Shown here: positions 23,051 through 38,000 of the stretch, piece by piece | Position numbering within the stretch: position 1 is the first letter of the stretch | Layout of the letters: each line of letters starts with the position of its first letter | Source: Cymodocea nodosa | Lineage: Eukaryota; Streptophyta; Magnoliopsida; Alismatales; Cymodoceaceae | Assembly (NCBI GenBank): GCA_036874045.1 | Contig: CM072342.1 | Span: forward strand, 5,478,501-5,542,500 | DNA length: 64,000 bases | Direction: 5' to 3' | The notes under the pieces: generated by a model | Databases searched by the model: none | The model's input: only the letters and a program-made list of their open reading frames with translations | Told to the model about the DNA's origin: nothing | Made by a program: the position numbers and the translations under genes

Positions 23051-26000
23051 ATGATGGCGGATGATGGCCACAGAATGAGCGGTTTCTCGTCAGGATTGGC
23101 TGTTCTGTTGCCTGGGGAAGGAAAGAAGGAGATTTCGCAGAAGTCTCATTTGGTCTCTTTCTGCGATGAGATTGGTGAGCAGTCTCTGGAGAGGACTCTT
23201 GAGCATATATTCGACCTTCCACATAAGTCGATTGCTTCATCATCTAGAGCTGTTGATGCTGATTTGATTCGATCGATATTGAACAATCAGAGAGGTAAAT
23301 TCCGGGAAACTAATAATTCCAGTTGCCAAGGGAGGAGTGGTTTAACTTTTGCTCGAAGTGGACATGAACCAGATGCTGTTGTTTTGGACAAAGCAAGCAA
23401 TTGCGGAGAATTGAGGGTTATCAGGGAACCTTTGCTGGTCGAAAGCTTCACCATGTTCAGTAGTGCCCGAGCAAATGCTTGTGTGTGTAGAGGAAAGTGG
23501 ATGTACGAAGTGACTCTGGAGACCTGTGGGATTCAACAACTTGGGTGGACTACCCATGCTTGTCCCTTCACTGACCACAAGGGTGTTGGGGATGCTGAAG
23601 ATTCTTATGCATTTGATGGTAGGAGGGTTAGCAAATGGAACAAAGATGCAAGAACATATGGGCAGCCTTGGGCCATTGGAGATGTTATTGGGTGTTGCAT
23701 AGATTTAGATACATGTGAGATTTCATTTTACAGAAATGGGCTCTCACTTGGAATAGCATTTGAAGGAATACGCAAATCTGGGATTGGCTGTGGTTATTTT
23801 CCTGCAATTTCTCTTTCTGAAGGTGAACGTTGCTATCTGAATTTTGGGAATCAGCCTTTCAGATACCCTATCAGGGGTTTTCTTCCCATTCAGGAACCTC
23901 CTTCCTTGAATTCTTTTGCAACATATTTGCTTGAGTGCTTGACCAGACTCTTGGATATGCAATTATTTGATAGGTCTGGTTCAACATCGTTTGAGAAAGT
24001 GAGACGGTTGAAGCGTTTCACTCCATCTGAAAAACTTCTCCACTCAATTAGTCATGGTATATGCGATGAATTCTTGACTACAATTGAGGAAGTAAAAGGA
24101 AGTATGGAGTATATTGCATGGGGTTCCTTCACATCATTCCTTCTTCAAGTATTTGGAAAACAAGCTCCTCATGAATATAGTAATCTTGATCAGGTTGTCA
24201 ATCTCTTTCTAGAATTCCCTGGCTCCCGACCATTGTTCGAGCATGTTATTATGGCTCTTTCCTGCGGTTGCCGAACTGCACCACTTGTATTGATGGAGTG
24301 TCCTTACAGTGGATCATATCCTTATCTCGCTTTAGCTTGCCATTTTCTTAGAAATGAACATCTGATGACTCTCTGGTGGAAATCTCTCAATTTCCAATCT
24401 TCATTAGAAGGGTTTTTATCAAGGAAAGGCCTAAACAAACTGGATTTACAGTACTTGATTCCCTCTGTCTGGTGGCCTGGATGTTTTGAGGACATGTCTT
24501 CTGAATCTAGTATGACATTGACCACAATAGCATTATCTGGAGCAATAAGTAAGGTATGCATTTCTGTGATGAACAAAACCCCACAATTAACCCACAAGCT
24601 ACTAGGCTAAAAAGGACATCATATACTAGGCTAAAAAGATCATATACTGGACATCATATAAGATAATGCCAACATAACAAAATCAGTTAGTCAAATGTTG
24701 GTTTATTGACCATATAATACTTGAGGAATGTCATGAAAGCATTGAATATACCACATTTTAAGTAGCCATCAAGTTTTTGCATGGGAAGTGCACATAGTTT
24801 CGTAAAAGACTCTGAAGCTTCAAGCATTTTTTAAGAAATATCTTCAATTATTTTTAGGTATAAGTGCATCTCCCAATCTTGTTTGCCGAACTCACAAATG
24901 TAGCTTATTTCTTTGATTTTTTTTTCAAACATTGAATAAATCAAGCAAGTGAAAGAAAGTTGATGCATTCAGAAAGGGAGTTATGACATTTCTAGGAATA
25001 TAGTATGATCTGAAGGAGAGCAGAAATTATCATTATTTGCTAAATGCTGTTGTCTACAATTGCTTAATCATGTCCTTTTTTCACATATCTGGTGCATTAT
25101 TCATTGGTGGTGGCATGTTTACCATGAAGATTGAGGAGCTGCATCGAGAGCTTTGCTGCTTGGTCATACAATTCATTCCTCCAGCAACACCCCATCAATC
25201 ACCAGGTTCAGTCTTCAGGACATTCATACAGAATCTTATCTTAAAAACTAGAAGTCAAGATCACAAGGTGTCACCTGGTGGTGGTAGTTCTGCAGTTGCT
25301 TCTCTATACATGGTGATCCTCCATTTCTTATCTGAAGGTTTTGCCATAAAGAATCCTTTTGGTTTGGCAGAAGGTTCTAAGATAGATGGTCCTGGTTTTC
25401 TTCACAAGGGTGGAAAAAGGAGCTTTCCAGTTGCATTGTTTCTTAATTCTCACCTCACTGATATCCCTAGACTTGGAGGCTCATTTAATCACCTAATGAG
25501 CTCTCATCCGCTCAATGATCAGAAATTTGAAGAAATTCAGTGGAATGAAGGCTTTGCAGAAGATGAAGAAACAAGAATAACACATTCAACAAGACAAAAG
25601 CCTTGCTGCTGTTCCAGTCCTGATGTTAGTTTCACAAGCATATTGAAGGATCCCATGAAATACTCAACCAAAGGTTGCAAAGGTCCTTGCAATCCTGTGT
25701 CACATAGGTCCCATCATGTTGCAGCAGAATGCAGTGCAGGAAGTTTAGATAATGAAATTGTAGATAAACCAGGTTCTAGTGGTCAATCAGAGTCAGATTT
25801 TGGATGTCGACTATTACAGTCCATGGAGAATGTCTCAAAGTCAAGTACTCTCTCCTCTGATATGCTAAGAGAGGAAGAGCTGCTAGATTTCATGGTATTG
25901 CTATATCATATTGGTGTCACTCCAATTATTAAGCAGGTATGAAAATCAATGCCCTTTTCTGCACCTTTTAGACACTGATATTTGTTTGTTTCCTGAATAT

Positions 26001-29000
26001 GTAAGTGATTTTCTTGTTGTCATTTCCATTGTCTCTCTAAACGTTAGTGAGAACTACATATGGATGAAGTTTGGATTACACATGAGATGACAAATAAAGA
26101 GTGAACTAGTTGTTGAAGTGAAAATACATTAAATGAATAAAGTGACTTCTTTTGACATAAATATGTTTATACAAATATCCAAGTCAGTTGACGTGTATTT
26201 TCAATTTATTCAAAAACTTTGGTTGGCTTTCATATCTCTCAACTAGCAAGATTTTTTGTAATTATGGCATTATGCAATCTTCATTATTCAACAAATAGTT
26301 CCCATTCAAAGTGAATCCATGCATATAGGTTGATTTATGATGCTGTATGATGGTCTCAAAGTGCTATGAGTCTTTGTACGTTCATTGCAAATGCCTTCTT
26401 TTTATAGGCAAATCAAAATAGCATCCGTTGGGTAAAAGTGGCATATAGAGCTTTGTTCATTGATTCATTCAAAAGCATAAAAAATATTATTGATAATTGA
26501 TTAACTTATGTTGGTTTGTGTGTTCATTTTTATGGCATTATCTTTAGGGCTGTTGAACTCAAGTCATCTTCCTTATATTAGCTACTACTGGTTACTTTTA
26601 CATCTTTTAGATTTTCCTTATAAAGAATTCTTTTTGACGTCTAATGGAAACATCATATTGCAGATCTGGGAAACATGGACTCTTCTAAACATTAATTTCA
26701 CCCACATCCAACATGTGTCAGATATGACACAACCAGGATTCTTGTTGAACCTGACATGACATGTTTAGGGTAGTTTTATCAAGAAAATCATTGAAATTCA
26801 CTTCAGATATAACACAGACGCATTAAGAACATAATATAATATAATATAGGATATGTAATTTTTTAGTTTCATGCTACTAATACGATACAGGGTATTTCTT
26901 TTGATAATTTGTATGCAAGTTTTATTGTTATAATATCATCATGCCATGTCTGACTTATATATTTATTTTATGTTGAATATGCTATTTTAAATCTTTAAAT
27001 ATTTGTACTTAATTATATTATTATTTAGTGTTGTATCTAAGCAAAATCATATCTTGAATTTTAGAAATTTATCAAATCCTTGAATTGAATTTGTGTTGTA
27101 TCCAAATGCTTGAATTGTAACGACGCTTCCTAGATGCAGATCTTTCAATAATTATAGCTATAGATTTAGTGTATTGTATTATGTAAATAAAAATGTTAGA
27201 GGGATATGCTTGGTTCTTGTTAATGCTTGAACTTACACTCTTGAAATCAATGACTATGTGGTGTTAGATGTTTGACTTAGTAAATAAGAAACTATATGAC
27301 TATTTAACATATTAATGAAGGAGGAGATTCTTATAAGAGGTGGATTGCTAGAGGAGGGCTTGCTATGTCAAGGTGGAAGCTATGGAAGATGATTCCCCAC
27401 ACAATTTGTTGGTAGCAAAGGTTAAGGTGAAATAATAGAATCTTCTAAGACATAGTTCATGATGACAACCATTTCTAGGCCAAAAAGGTCGGTTGTATGA
27501 TGGAGTGGGTGAGCAGCTAGTGAGCTCGGTTAGTTATATCAGATGTAGAGGTGTTGCATGTTTTCAAACATTGATGACCTTATGAAGAGAAATCCTTGGG
27601 TTGTTACTTATGTCAATATCTAACTCTATTTTTGTGTATTTTCTAGGGGTTTTGTTCTTGAAACCCATTTTTCTTTGATTTTATCTTTGTTTTCAACTTG
27701 CCAACAACTTGTGTAAGCTACTTTTTTTCTCAATTTTAATATATTCTCTATTGCCACCCAAAAAAGACATTAATGAAGAGGGATTTGAAAGAATAAGGTA
27801 GAGACCAAGGCTTGTTGAATGTTGAGTGCCCTAGCATGACCTAGGCTCCAATCATTTTTGGACAATGCCCAAACCCCTTTTGGATTTAATTGGTTATTTG
27901 TTTTTGGGGTTCTCTAGCCTTTAAACTACCAAAAATAAATAAATCATACATAGGAGTATAATACAGTAAAGACACACACATGCACATGTCTATGCATGTA
28001 TGTATGTACATATATACGTACATACATTGTATCATTCTTTTTTCCTATTAACTTATTGTTACATGTCTTTTCATATGTTACCTTGTGGATGTTGTTTTTT
28101 GTGATTTGTATTCTTATTTTTTATCATTAATTGTATTAGACTATTAGGGTCTATTTATGTATTCAAAATTGAATCTAATGGAATTTTAATTTTGTAAAAT
28201 TTGATAGAAATAAAATTCAAAATTCAAATGTTTGTGCACGTTTAGGAATTTGATAGAAATTAAAATTCAGTTATTTGTGCACATGACAAAATTGAATAGA
28301 ATTGATTTATATATATTTGTTTATAATAATAATGTAATATAATTATTTGTAAGTAATTTATTGATGAAGTTTTTAATTAATGAATTAAAGTAATTAGTCA
28401 AAATGTAATTAATCAATGAATTATATAATGATATAATTAGATCTTTATAAATCATTTATCAATTAATTAGATCTTTATATATATTTAAAATTAGTAGTAA
28501 ATGATTTTTTATAATAATTGTTATTTTTTTATTCAAAAACTACAAATATTATTTCTTTCAAGAAATTGTGTAAGTTTTCAAATTTGTGTTGGGTATTACA
28601 TATTAAATCTTGATTTTCTAACATGAATTCCAAGAGATTTCAATATTTTTGGTTGGGAAAATGAATTCCAACATTTTACAAAGAGACGGAAATGAAATTC
28701 CATTGGAATTCATTTTCCTAGAATGCACAAACCCTCATGTATCAGAATTGGACGGAAATTTTTTTCATTTCCATCCAATTCCGAGTGTACGAACCCCCTC
28801 CCTTAGGGTTATATATTGTCCACCATCAACGTCCACCTTCAGGCAACCTATTGTCACCAATTATGCCTTTGCAGCCTACAACCCTTGTTGACCAGACCTC
28901 CCTAGCTTGTTGTTGCCCTCATAGTTTCCTGTTTGCACCCATAAAAAGCTTTCCCTCTTATGTTGCTGTTGACAGGCCCATTTAGGATCTTCTCCATTGT

Positions 29001-32000
29001 TTTGCCCTTTTCTAAAAGTGATTGTCAAGTTCACCTCTAGCCTTTGTTGTGTTCCTGCATTCCCTGCCTTCTTCATGTCATTATTGATGCTTACTACATG
29101 TTCCTCCTTGGTATCCTCTCTTCTCCTCTTCAACATCTTTGCCATGCACCCATTAGGGTTGCAAGACAAACAAAAAATTAATAAGGATTGTTGAAGGGGC
29201 ATGAGACATGATTTTATCAAAAAGGAGATAGTGGTTGGGTGTTACCAAGTGAATGTTTAAAAAGATGTGATAGTAAAAAGGAGAGGAGTAGTAAGAAGAT
29301 GGGGGAATGTGATTCTTTTAAAAAAATAGTAAAAGAGGAAGTGGGGAAAGAAAGAGAAAGAGAAACGAGAAGAAAGAGGTTTTCAGAATAGAAAAATGTG
29401 TCAAAAAAATGTTGGTGGAAGAAATAAAAAAACATGGTTGATCCATTTGCCTTTGACCTTGAAGTTCCTTCAACTTATGTTTTCTTATAGAGTCTCAATG
29501 CTGGGTAGTGTTGCTTTATCAATATTGTAGTATTTGTCTTCCATGAGACAAGTCTTGATGTTTAGGTAATGTTACACCAATTGGATGGTTTAATAGCAGT
29601 TGCTAGTGTTTGTGATGATCACAAAAATTGTAGGCAATTTGCAATAGGTTTATTTGGGTTTGCAAATACTGGTGTTTGTAAGAGCTTGTCTTTACAAGCT
29701 TTTTTAGTGTCTATGTCTACTAGTGCTTATCTTTGTTGACTAAGTCTAATGATGCCAACAATCTAATTAGTTTTAAGCTTGTCAAACATCTATCATAGGT
29801 GGTGTTGTTGAATGTGTCATGTGTGGCAAATAGAGTCAACAAATTTGTATTCATGCCTACTTACAATACAATCAAAGAAATTGACTGTTTTTCATACTTG
29901 AATATTGTTACTAATACTATCTACTAATTACTGCTGTCACTGCTGCAGCGACTATTAGTTTCTGTTTGTTCAGTACCTACCATAATTGTCTATTTATTTT
30001 GTTCTTTATTATTTTCTTTGAATTTATTGCAAGTTGGATGTCTCAAATGTCCCTAACTTAAAGGGGAGTGTTAGAACCTTAGGGTTATTATGTTGTGTGG
30101 ATTTAATCCTACATTGCTTGTACTTGTTTTCCTCATGTAGTCTCTATATATGGAGGTGTTATCTTGGTCAACAAATCATTCCCTTCCACCATCAATTGCT
30201 TTCAAAATTTGATTGTCTTCAAATGATGAGTGATAAATGAGTGAATTCAAAAATAATCATTTTATTACTGCTAAAAATCACATTAATGAATGGTTATCTG
30301 TATTGTTGTTTGAAGAGCAGAATTGTCATTTAAATCATAGTTATTATGATGAGCACCACCTATGTGGCATGCCAGGGTACTATTTGAGGAAAAGGCACTT
30401 GAACATCTTGGCCTTATTTTTACCCATTGTTTTTTTAGTTTTTTGTCACCAAACACTCTTATTGATGAGGACTATTTACTTAGTTATTTCTAACTTGCAA
30501 TTGAATACTTGGCTTATTACTATTAAGATTGATGTTAGTATTGACTTATTATTGTTTTTACTTATTTCTTGTTATTATTTAGATTTTTATTGATTTGGAG
30601 GTTGGTTTTGAGTTTATTTATATTTTATAGTTAGATTGTTATCATTAATTTTAGAATATTATATGTCAAGTTATTAATGGACTAATGTAGGTTATTTTAT
30701 ACATATATTAAAATTACTTGAAAATGAAGGTTGTTAAGTGCCCATATTAATTAATTAATGTGGGAACCTTAATAACCTTGTTCAAGTAATTTTAATATAT
30801 TTATTAATTAATTAGTTATTATATATATTTCGACAATATATTTTCATAAATGGTACATGTACTTCAATTTCCGTAATATATATGTCAAAAAATAAAGCAT
30901 TTAAGTATATTTCCTGAAATGGTGGGAGAGAATAATGCTCAAGGGGTTTTTTGATTGTTATAGGGTTTAAAAACTCTAAGAAAACCTTAAATGATATTCA
31001 TCATAACTGAATCTTTATTGGATCCTTGCTTGAATTCCTACAAATCTGCCTAACTCACCCTTATTGGGTCCCCAACATTGGGGAGACCTGAAATATCTGC
31101 TGCCTAGGCACCCACCTCATCAAGCTTGCTTAAAATATATGTAAAATTTTAATTTATATTACTGCAAAGGTTTCATCTAGTGGTCTAGGTGCCCAAGATG
31201 CCTCTGTTAATAGCCATGGAAGCATGATAAACATGTCTAAATGATTGTCCAGAATTGCAAAACTACTGTTTAAATAAGGTATAAAAATTATGATTATTGG
31301 TGCTTTTCTTTTTTAAATCCATTTATTTATTGTCCATATGACCTCAATAGCGACTGAGTTATACCTTTTAAGTTTTTATGCAGGCTTCATACTACATGTC
31401 TCATCAGTCACAGTCAATCTCACTCTTAGAGGAAACTGATAGACAAATAAGCGAAAAGACATCAAATGAGCAACTGAAGCGTTTAAAGGAAGCTCGTAAT
31501 GTTTACCGAGAAGAATTAGTTGATTGTGTCAGACAGTGCTCTTGGTAGTTACTAATTGTTTTGTTAAATACCTTTTTATTTACCTTTTTTAAATGGGAGT
31601 GCAAACCAATCAAATTTGAACCAGACACTTGTTTTTTTCCAAATTCTTAGATTTCATAATGGTTAGCAAATTGAAATATGTACTCAAATTTGAGTTTAAT
31701 ATTTAAATGACTTCAAGTGCAAAAATCTCATGTTCGAATTCAGATTCCAATTAGTTCTAAATTAATCAGAAACTATTATTCTTCCATTAGCTCAATAGTT
31801 GGTACACTAAGCATTGGGAGAAAAGAAAATAGGGCTTGATAGAGCCAAAAGGAAAGACCAGATTCTTGTTGCCTGTTTATATTTGATAAAAGTGATAGTA
31901 GTTGTATTCATGACACTAATTTGTTGCTTCTATTTAATAGGACATGCTCTTGGAAATTACCATGCTACATATCTGTGAAACTGGAATTGGATACTATACC

Positions 32001-35000
32001 TTGTTTCATCTATGTAAATTTCGTAATGTCCCTGTATTATTTTTTTACCAAATTCAGCTTTCAAAACAAATAGTAACAGTGTGTCTGTTAAGTACACCTG
32101 ATGTATTGTGGCTTTAGGGTATGTTACTAGTTATCCATCTATAGCCATGCCACCTTGTTCTTTGACTTATTTCTAGTTTCTTAAATATCACAATATGATA
32201 TTTCTTTCCTCCAATTCCTTTCCATAGGGTCGTGTTTAGAGTTGGGTGGGTAACTTGGGTCCATTGAAAACCCATTTGTTTACTTTCACACAATAGAATA
32301 CTTGGAAACACTAAAAATGACACTTTACTTCAAGAGTAGCATAAGCACTTCTTGTTGTAGCTTTAAGCACCACAATGATCACCATACGTTATCTTGATGT
32401 ACTGGATCATTCAAATCTCATTGACTTGGGCCACGAAAGTTGGGAAACATTTGTGTAAAAGGATGCAAGAAGTGTTCAAAGAAGACTTAACAAGGGATAA
32501 TATAAAACAATACAGCTTGTTGAGCACGTGCCTTTAGAGTTGTTCTTTATGTTGAGAATGTAACGTGCTGTTTCATGGGGGGGTTATCTTTTGTGCAGTG
32601 GAAGTATGCAACACTATTAGGAAAATAATTTCCTAGGAGATTGTGTAAATTATTCTTTGAATTTCTCAATTCTATCTAATTCCAGTGTTTATTGTTTGAA
32701 GAAGTATGTCTACAGAAGTTTGGCTATGGGAAAAGATGTTCTTTTACTCTGGTTGGCATAGGATATGCCTGTACTAGGGCTTAGGTGTCTTGAGTTTCAT
32801 ATACCAGTTGTCTAAGTTTTATTTTGCTATGCAACTTTACTGATGTTGATGGCTTACTTGGTCCTTACAGTCTCTCATCATTCTTTTTCATTTTTAGGGA
32901 CTTTCATATATGATATGATTTTGTGTCTTTCTTTTGGAACAGTAAAGAAACTATACATTCAAGAATTTTTGTGGGTACTTAAGTACCAAAAGTCTTTTTC
33001 ACTATTTGTGCAATGCACATGTTACATTTTATTAAAAATTAACCCTATCTTTTACATTGAGGGTGGGTACTTGCTGTTCAGGTGAAACATGAGTTATAGT
33101 CCATATTTCTAAAACCTCATTTGGCTTTGGATATCTCTTTTTCAGGTATCGTCTTTGTCTTTCTTCTCGATGGAAGCAGAGAGGAATGTATGCATCGTGC
33201 ATATGGATTGTAGAACTGCTCTTGGCTCTTCAGAATGATAATTTGCTTTTTGTTTACATTCCTGAATTTTTTGTAGAAGCACTGGTATATGATTCCTTCT
33301 TTATACTTTTTCAATATGTTATGTCAAATCTTGTTGGATATCAAATCACAAGAAATTCACTTTGGAATTTTGTTCAAATACTTATTTCATAAATCTGCCA
33401 ATTGTTTGCCTTGATAAGGAATCATATGTTTGATGAATTATGATATTTGATAATACCTTTTATTAAGTATCCCCATTGATGATTATCTATTTGTTTTGCC
33501 TTTGTGAATATTTCATATTTTTTAGTAGTTATCATATTTGCATTTGGTTGTACTCTCTTCTACAACAACAATCAATGCCCAATCCTGCTATATGGTCTCT
33601 GTGTTATAAATCCCTAATCATCATTTATTCTTGTTTATTACTATATTCTTTTTTAATTATGTTATTTTAGTCTTTTTTAATTTTTGTAACCATGTAATTT
33701 TTTGTCATCTTTCTTTTGTTTTATTTCCATCTACATTTATTGACCCTCCCTTATTTATCAGTTCATTTGTATGTCTTTTTGGAACATGATTAGATCATCT
33801 AACAATCATTTCTCTCATTACTTGATGCAACTTTTGCTCTATTTTTGATGAATTTATTTATTGGTTTATCTATGTAGATATCACTACTCATTTTATCTTG
33901 ATGTTCTTATCACAGTTGGCTATCTTTTCTTCTACAATACTGTCTTTTTTGAATGAATTTACATGTTATCAATTAAGATGAAGCTGTTGCCTTTCTATGA
34001 CAATCTTCCTTCAATTGAGGGCTTTGGCTTTAGGTCATCCGATCTTAGTTGTTCGGGACAATTTGACTCTTTGGTCTATGTGGCTCCTCAAGTTTTGCCA
34101 TTTTGATTGGTGGGCTTGGGTTAGGAGGCAGTTTCTTTGTCCCATGAAAGAAGGAAAAACTTGGTACCCATGGTTTGTAGGCTGCCATATTCTCTCTAAT
34201 ACTTAAATCAAGTGAGTAGTATGTGAGGATGATGGATCGGATTTGAGTTTAAGTAGCTTACTTATATTGCAGCATTTTCTAAGTATTTATAACATCACTT
34301 GATTGTTGTTGGACAACAACAAAGTGGAGTATAATATAGTGCTAGATACAACCAAATGATTCACATTCTGCTTTAGCAATTAGGTGAGACTTTGAGAGAC
34401 ATTTGGACAACCATGTTGTGTTTTGGAGATTAAGTGGTCATGTAGAGTGAGGGAGGATCGAGTGGTTGAAGGGAAATGAGAAATTGGAAAGTCAACAACA
34501 TAAACAATAACAATAATAATTTGAGCTATAATCCCACCATGTAGGATTAGCTACACTAGTCTTTTTTTTTCCATGTATTTCTATCTGAGAAATTGAAAGG
34601 TTTTTGGGCAAAAGTGGCTGCCAACAAGAGGGGTATATTGTGAATACAGTTGTGCAGATTTTTGTCTAGATTGAGTTGGGAAATAGGTTAACTTCAACAC
34701 CCCAAGTTGTGCCCTTACTTTAATGGTCGAGGAGAAGATCAAAGTTCAAAGCAGAGAGAACAAACAAGCAATTACAAGTAATCTAATTTGAAGTGAATGG
34801 CATGTGTAATTGAACCCTTCAGTTGAGGAAAGTAACATTCAAATGGGTTATGTGTTGCACTTTGGTTCATGGTATGTAGGATGAGGTGGTGGGATTTGGT
34901 GTAGTTTCATACTTGAAGGAGCCATCCTTGTTGTGTTACCACTATAAACATGGAATGTCAGATTAATTTGGATCAACAAAAATTAATTGGTCTAAATCAA

Positions 35001-38000
35001 TTTTGTTAAAGAGTGATTTGATACATGCATGTATTTTGAAGAATACATAACTTTAACCTATGGTACTAGAAAACTAGAATGTGGGCACGTTCTTTGTTCT
35101 AGAACGTGTGTTGCAATATTGGGTACAATCACAATTTGGAACATGGTGGGAATGCATTATAGACTAAAGAGGGAGATGTCCTCATGACCCTTTTGCATGT
35201 GAACTTGTCCACTTAGGCACATGAACTCATCAATATGTTGCATTCATTCCCCAATGCCTCATGCATTCATTCTCACATCATCCCACTCACACCTGCAGTC
35301 CTCATGATTGCAGGGCTCCCTTGGGATGAGTTTCTTGTGATGTTCCCCAACATGTCCATTCAACTTCTCATTTGTCTTTCCAAAATGAATTTCACGTTCC
35401 TATGGGTTTCCTTTACCCAACACATACGTGGGATTCTTGTGGAATGTTTCACCTTTTGATACAATAGATATGAGAAGAATATTTGGTCATTTATGTGTTA
35501 AAGCAATGAGTCAAACTTTTATTTAGTTTAGTTATGTCCTTTATGTGATAGGAAGATGCTCATAAAATTAAGAGGAATGCTCATAAAATTTTATAAAATT
35601 TCTATTCGCTTAGCTAGTTATACAAAAATGTTAGATTATAAAACAAGATCATATGCCAAAAGGTAGTGTTGCTGAGATGCATATATTTAAATGGGTGGTA
35701 ATACTATACAAGATTAGGAATTGTTTTATTAGGAATGGAGTGGGAGTTGCACTAATTGAAGACAAGATAAGGGAAAATTGGCTTAGATGGTTTGATCAAT
35801 CCTTAAGAGATTAAAAAATGTATTAGTTAAGAGAGAAGAATTAATTAGTATAGAAGAAATTAAAAAAGTAAAAGAAAGAAAATTACCTAGTTAGGAATTG
35901 TAAGAAAAGATTTAGATTTATGTAATTTAACTAAACATTTAACCATTGATAGAAATACATGAAAGAAAAGTATTCATACGGCCAATCCCACAGTGGGATT
36001 ATAGCTCAAATTGCCCTTTATGTGTCTCTGAATGACAATGCTTTATTAGTGTTGAACTCAAACATTTGAAAATGATAGCTTTAAGGATAGTTATTGAATG
36101 TTGACATTGAATGTTCCCATTCCTTTTCTGTGCTCTAACTCATTCTATGTACCTAATAACATAGGCTTCAACCAATCTTTGGATTGAGTATTGGATCTAC
36201 ATTGATGGATCAATTGATTGACAAGATTTTTGAATTGTGTTACTTGAATTGATCAATCCTTTATAAGGATCCTTTTAAAGGATCGAACAATACTATGCAG
36301 GAAACATGCATAAGTACCACTATTATGTGGAATGTCTATTTTCTTCCCTCATCTCCTCTTGTTCTTCTCTATACATTCAAACTTTTATATGCTACAAAGC
36401 TGTCAATAGTGGCTAGCCTAAGTGCTGGTCTGTGGTAGAGCTTTAGTGCCCAATAACTATCTTAGAGTATGCAAATGATATGCTTCTTTCTCTGGAAGGA
36501 TCATTTTAGCAAGCGTGCAGAGCTGGGTTCCAGTTAAGATTGTTTGAAATGATTTCAGGCTTGCCTATTAATTTCTTTAAGAGCTCTTTGATGAGGATTA
36601 ATGTTGAACAGTTGTACCTAGCGTCAGTGGGCTTTCCCTTGTACCAGTCTCATCTATTAATGATTTCATGCTTGTCTATTAATTTCTCAAGAGTTGTACC
36701 AGTTTGTATTGGTTCTGAATTGCAAGGTTCAAAAGTATATGCCACAGTATTTGGGTTCAAAAGTTGACTTGAGGTTATGGGGGTGTAAAGCTAGATACTT
36801 GATCTTTGGAGGTAGAATTGTCTTGCTACAAGGTATGCTTGCTAGCATTCCTATTTTCCATATGTTGGTCTTTCAATTTCCCAAGGGTGTTGTCTGGGTG
36901 CTGGGATCTAAATTCAGGAGATGGTTGTGGCAAGGCAACAGTGAGAATAGGCATGGGCTGCATTGGTTTCGTTGGATGAGGTTCTGTTTGCCTATGAAGT
37001 CTGGGGGTCTGGGGGCCTGGGCTTACGTTCACTAGAAACTTTCAATGATGCACTTCTATGCAAATGGAAGTGGAGGTGGGAGATGGACAAAGATAGTATT
37101 TTGGTAAGAATCATTTCCAACTGTTATGGTTGTGATAATCATCAGCATTTTTGGAGCAATTTAGAGCAACTGAGCAAGTAATATGCTTCATGGGTTTTAG
37201 TATGAAATGGCATTTTTGGATTGGTGTGTCAGCTTGGTCTCCTCTATCTTGGTTAACAGCTCTCTTATTAGGGAGTTCAAGTGTGGAAGGGGGCTCATAC
37301 AGGGTGACCTTAACCCTTTTTCACCATTTCTGTTTGCTCATGTAGTAGAAGTTTTTGAACGAATGTACTTAAATGTTGAGGCCAATGGTCTAATTAAGGG
37401 ATTTTGGCCTTATAAAGGTGCAAGAAGCATGTCACACTTGCTCTATGGTAATAATACCATCATTTTTGTGATGCAAACAGTAGTCAAGTTGAGCACCTAT
37501 AGTCTTTATTAGGGTTGTTTAGTATTATAACAAGGTTAAAAGTTAATTTTCAAAAATCATCTATCATTGAAATTGCCCTATCAGATGAAATCCAAGCCAC
37601 AACAAACTTGATGGGTTTCAAAATTGAGACATTCTCAATTGGGTACTTGAGCCTTCCACGTACTGAAAAGGAACTAGAGATTGTGGAATGGCAATTAGTA
37701 AGTGATTTCCTCAAGTATAGACTATTTGGATCGGTTGGTAGATATTTGTTTGTTGAGGACAAACACTAGTTTGGTCAATTATATTTGGCTTTCATTTGGT
37801 TTCTTGGAAAAAGATATATAAACTTAGATGTGAAGGTGGCCTTGATATATGAAACTTTGCTCTTTGAATCTTGCTTTGCTGAGAAAATGGCTATGACACC
37901 TCGATATGGACTTAAAGGGTTCTAAATGTCCATGGATGGCTATTATCATAAAGAATTGGTATAGTGTGAGCAATAGAAGGGGATAAGCACTTAAACTTGG

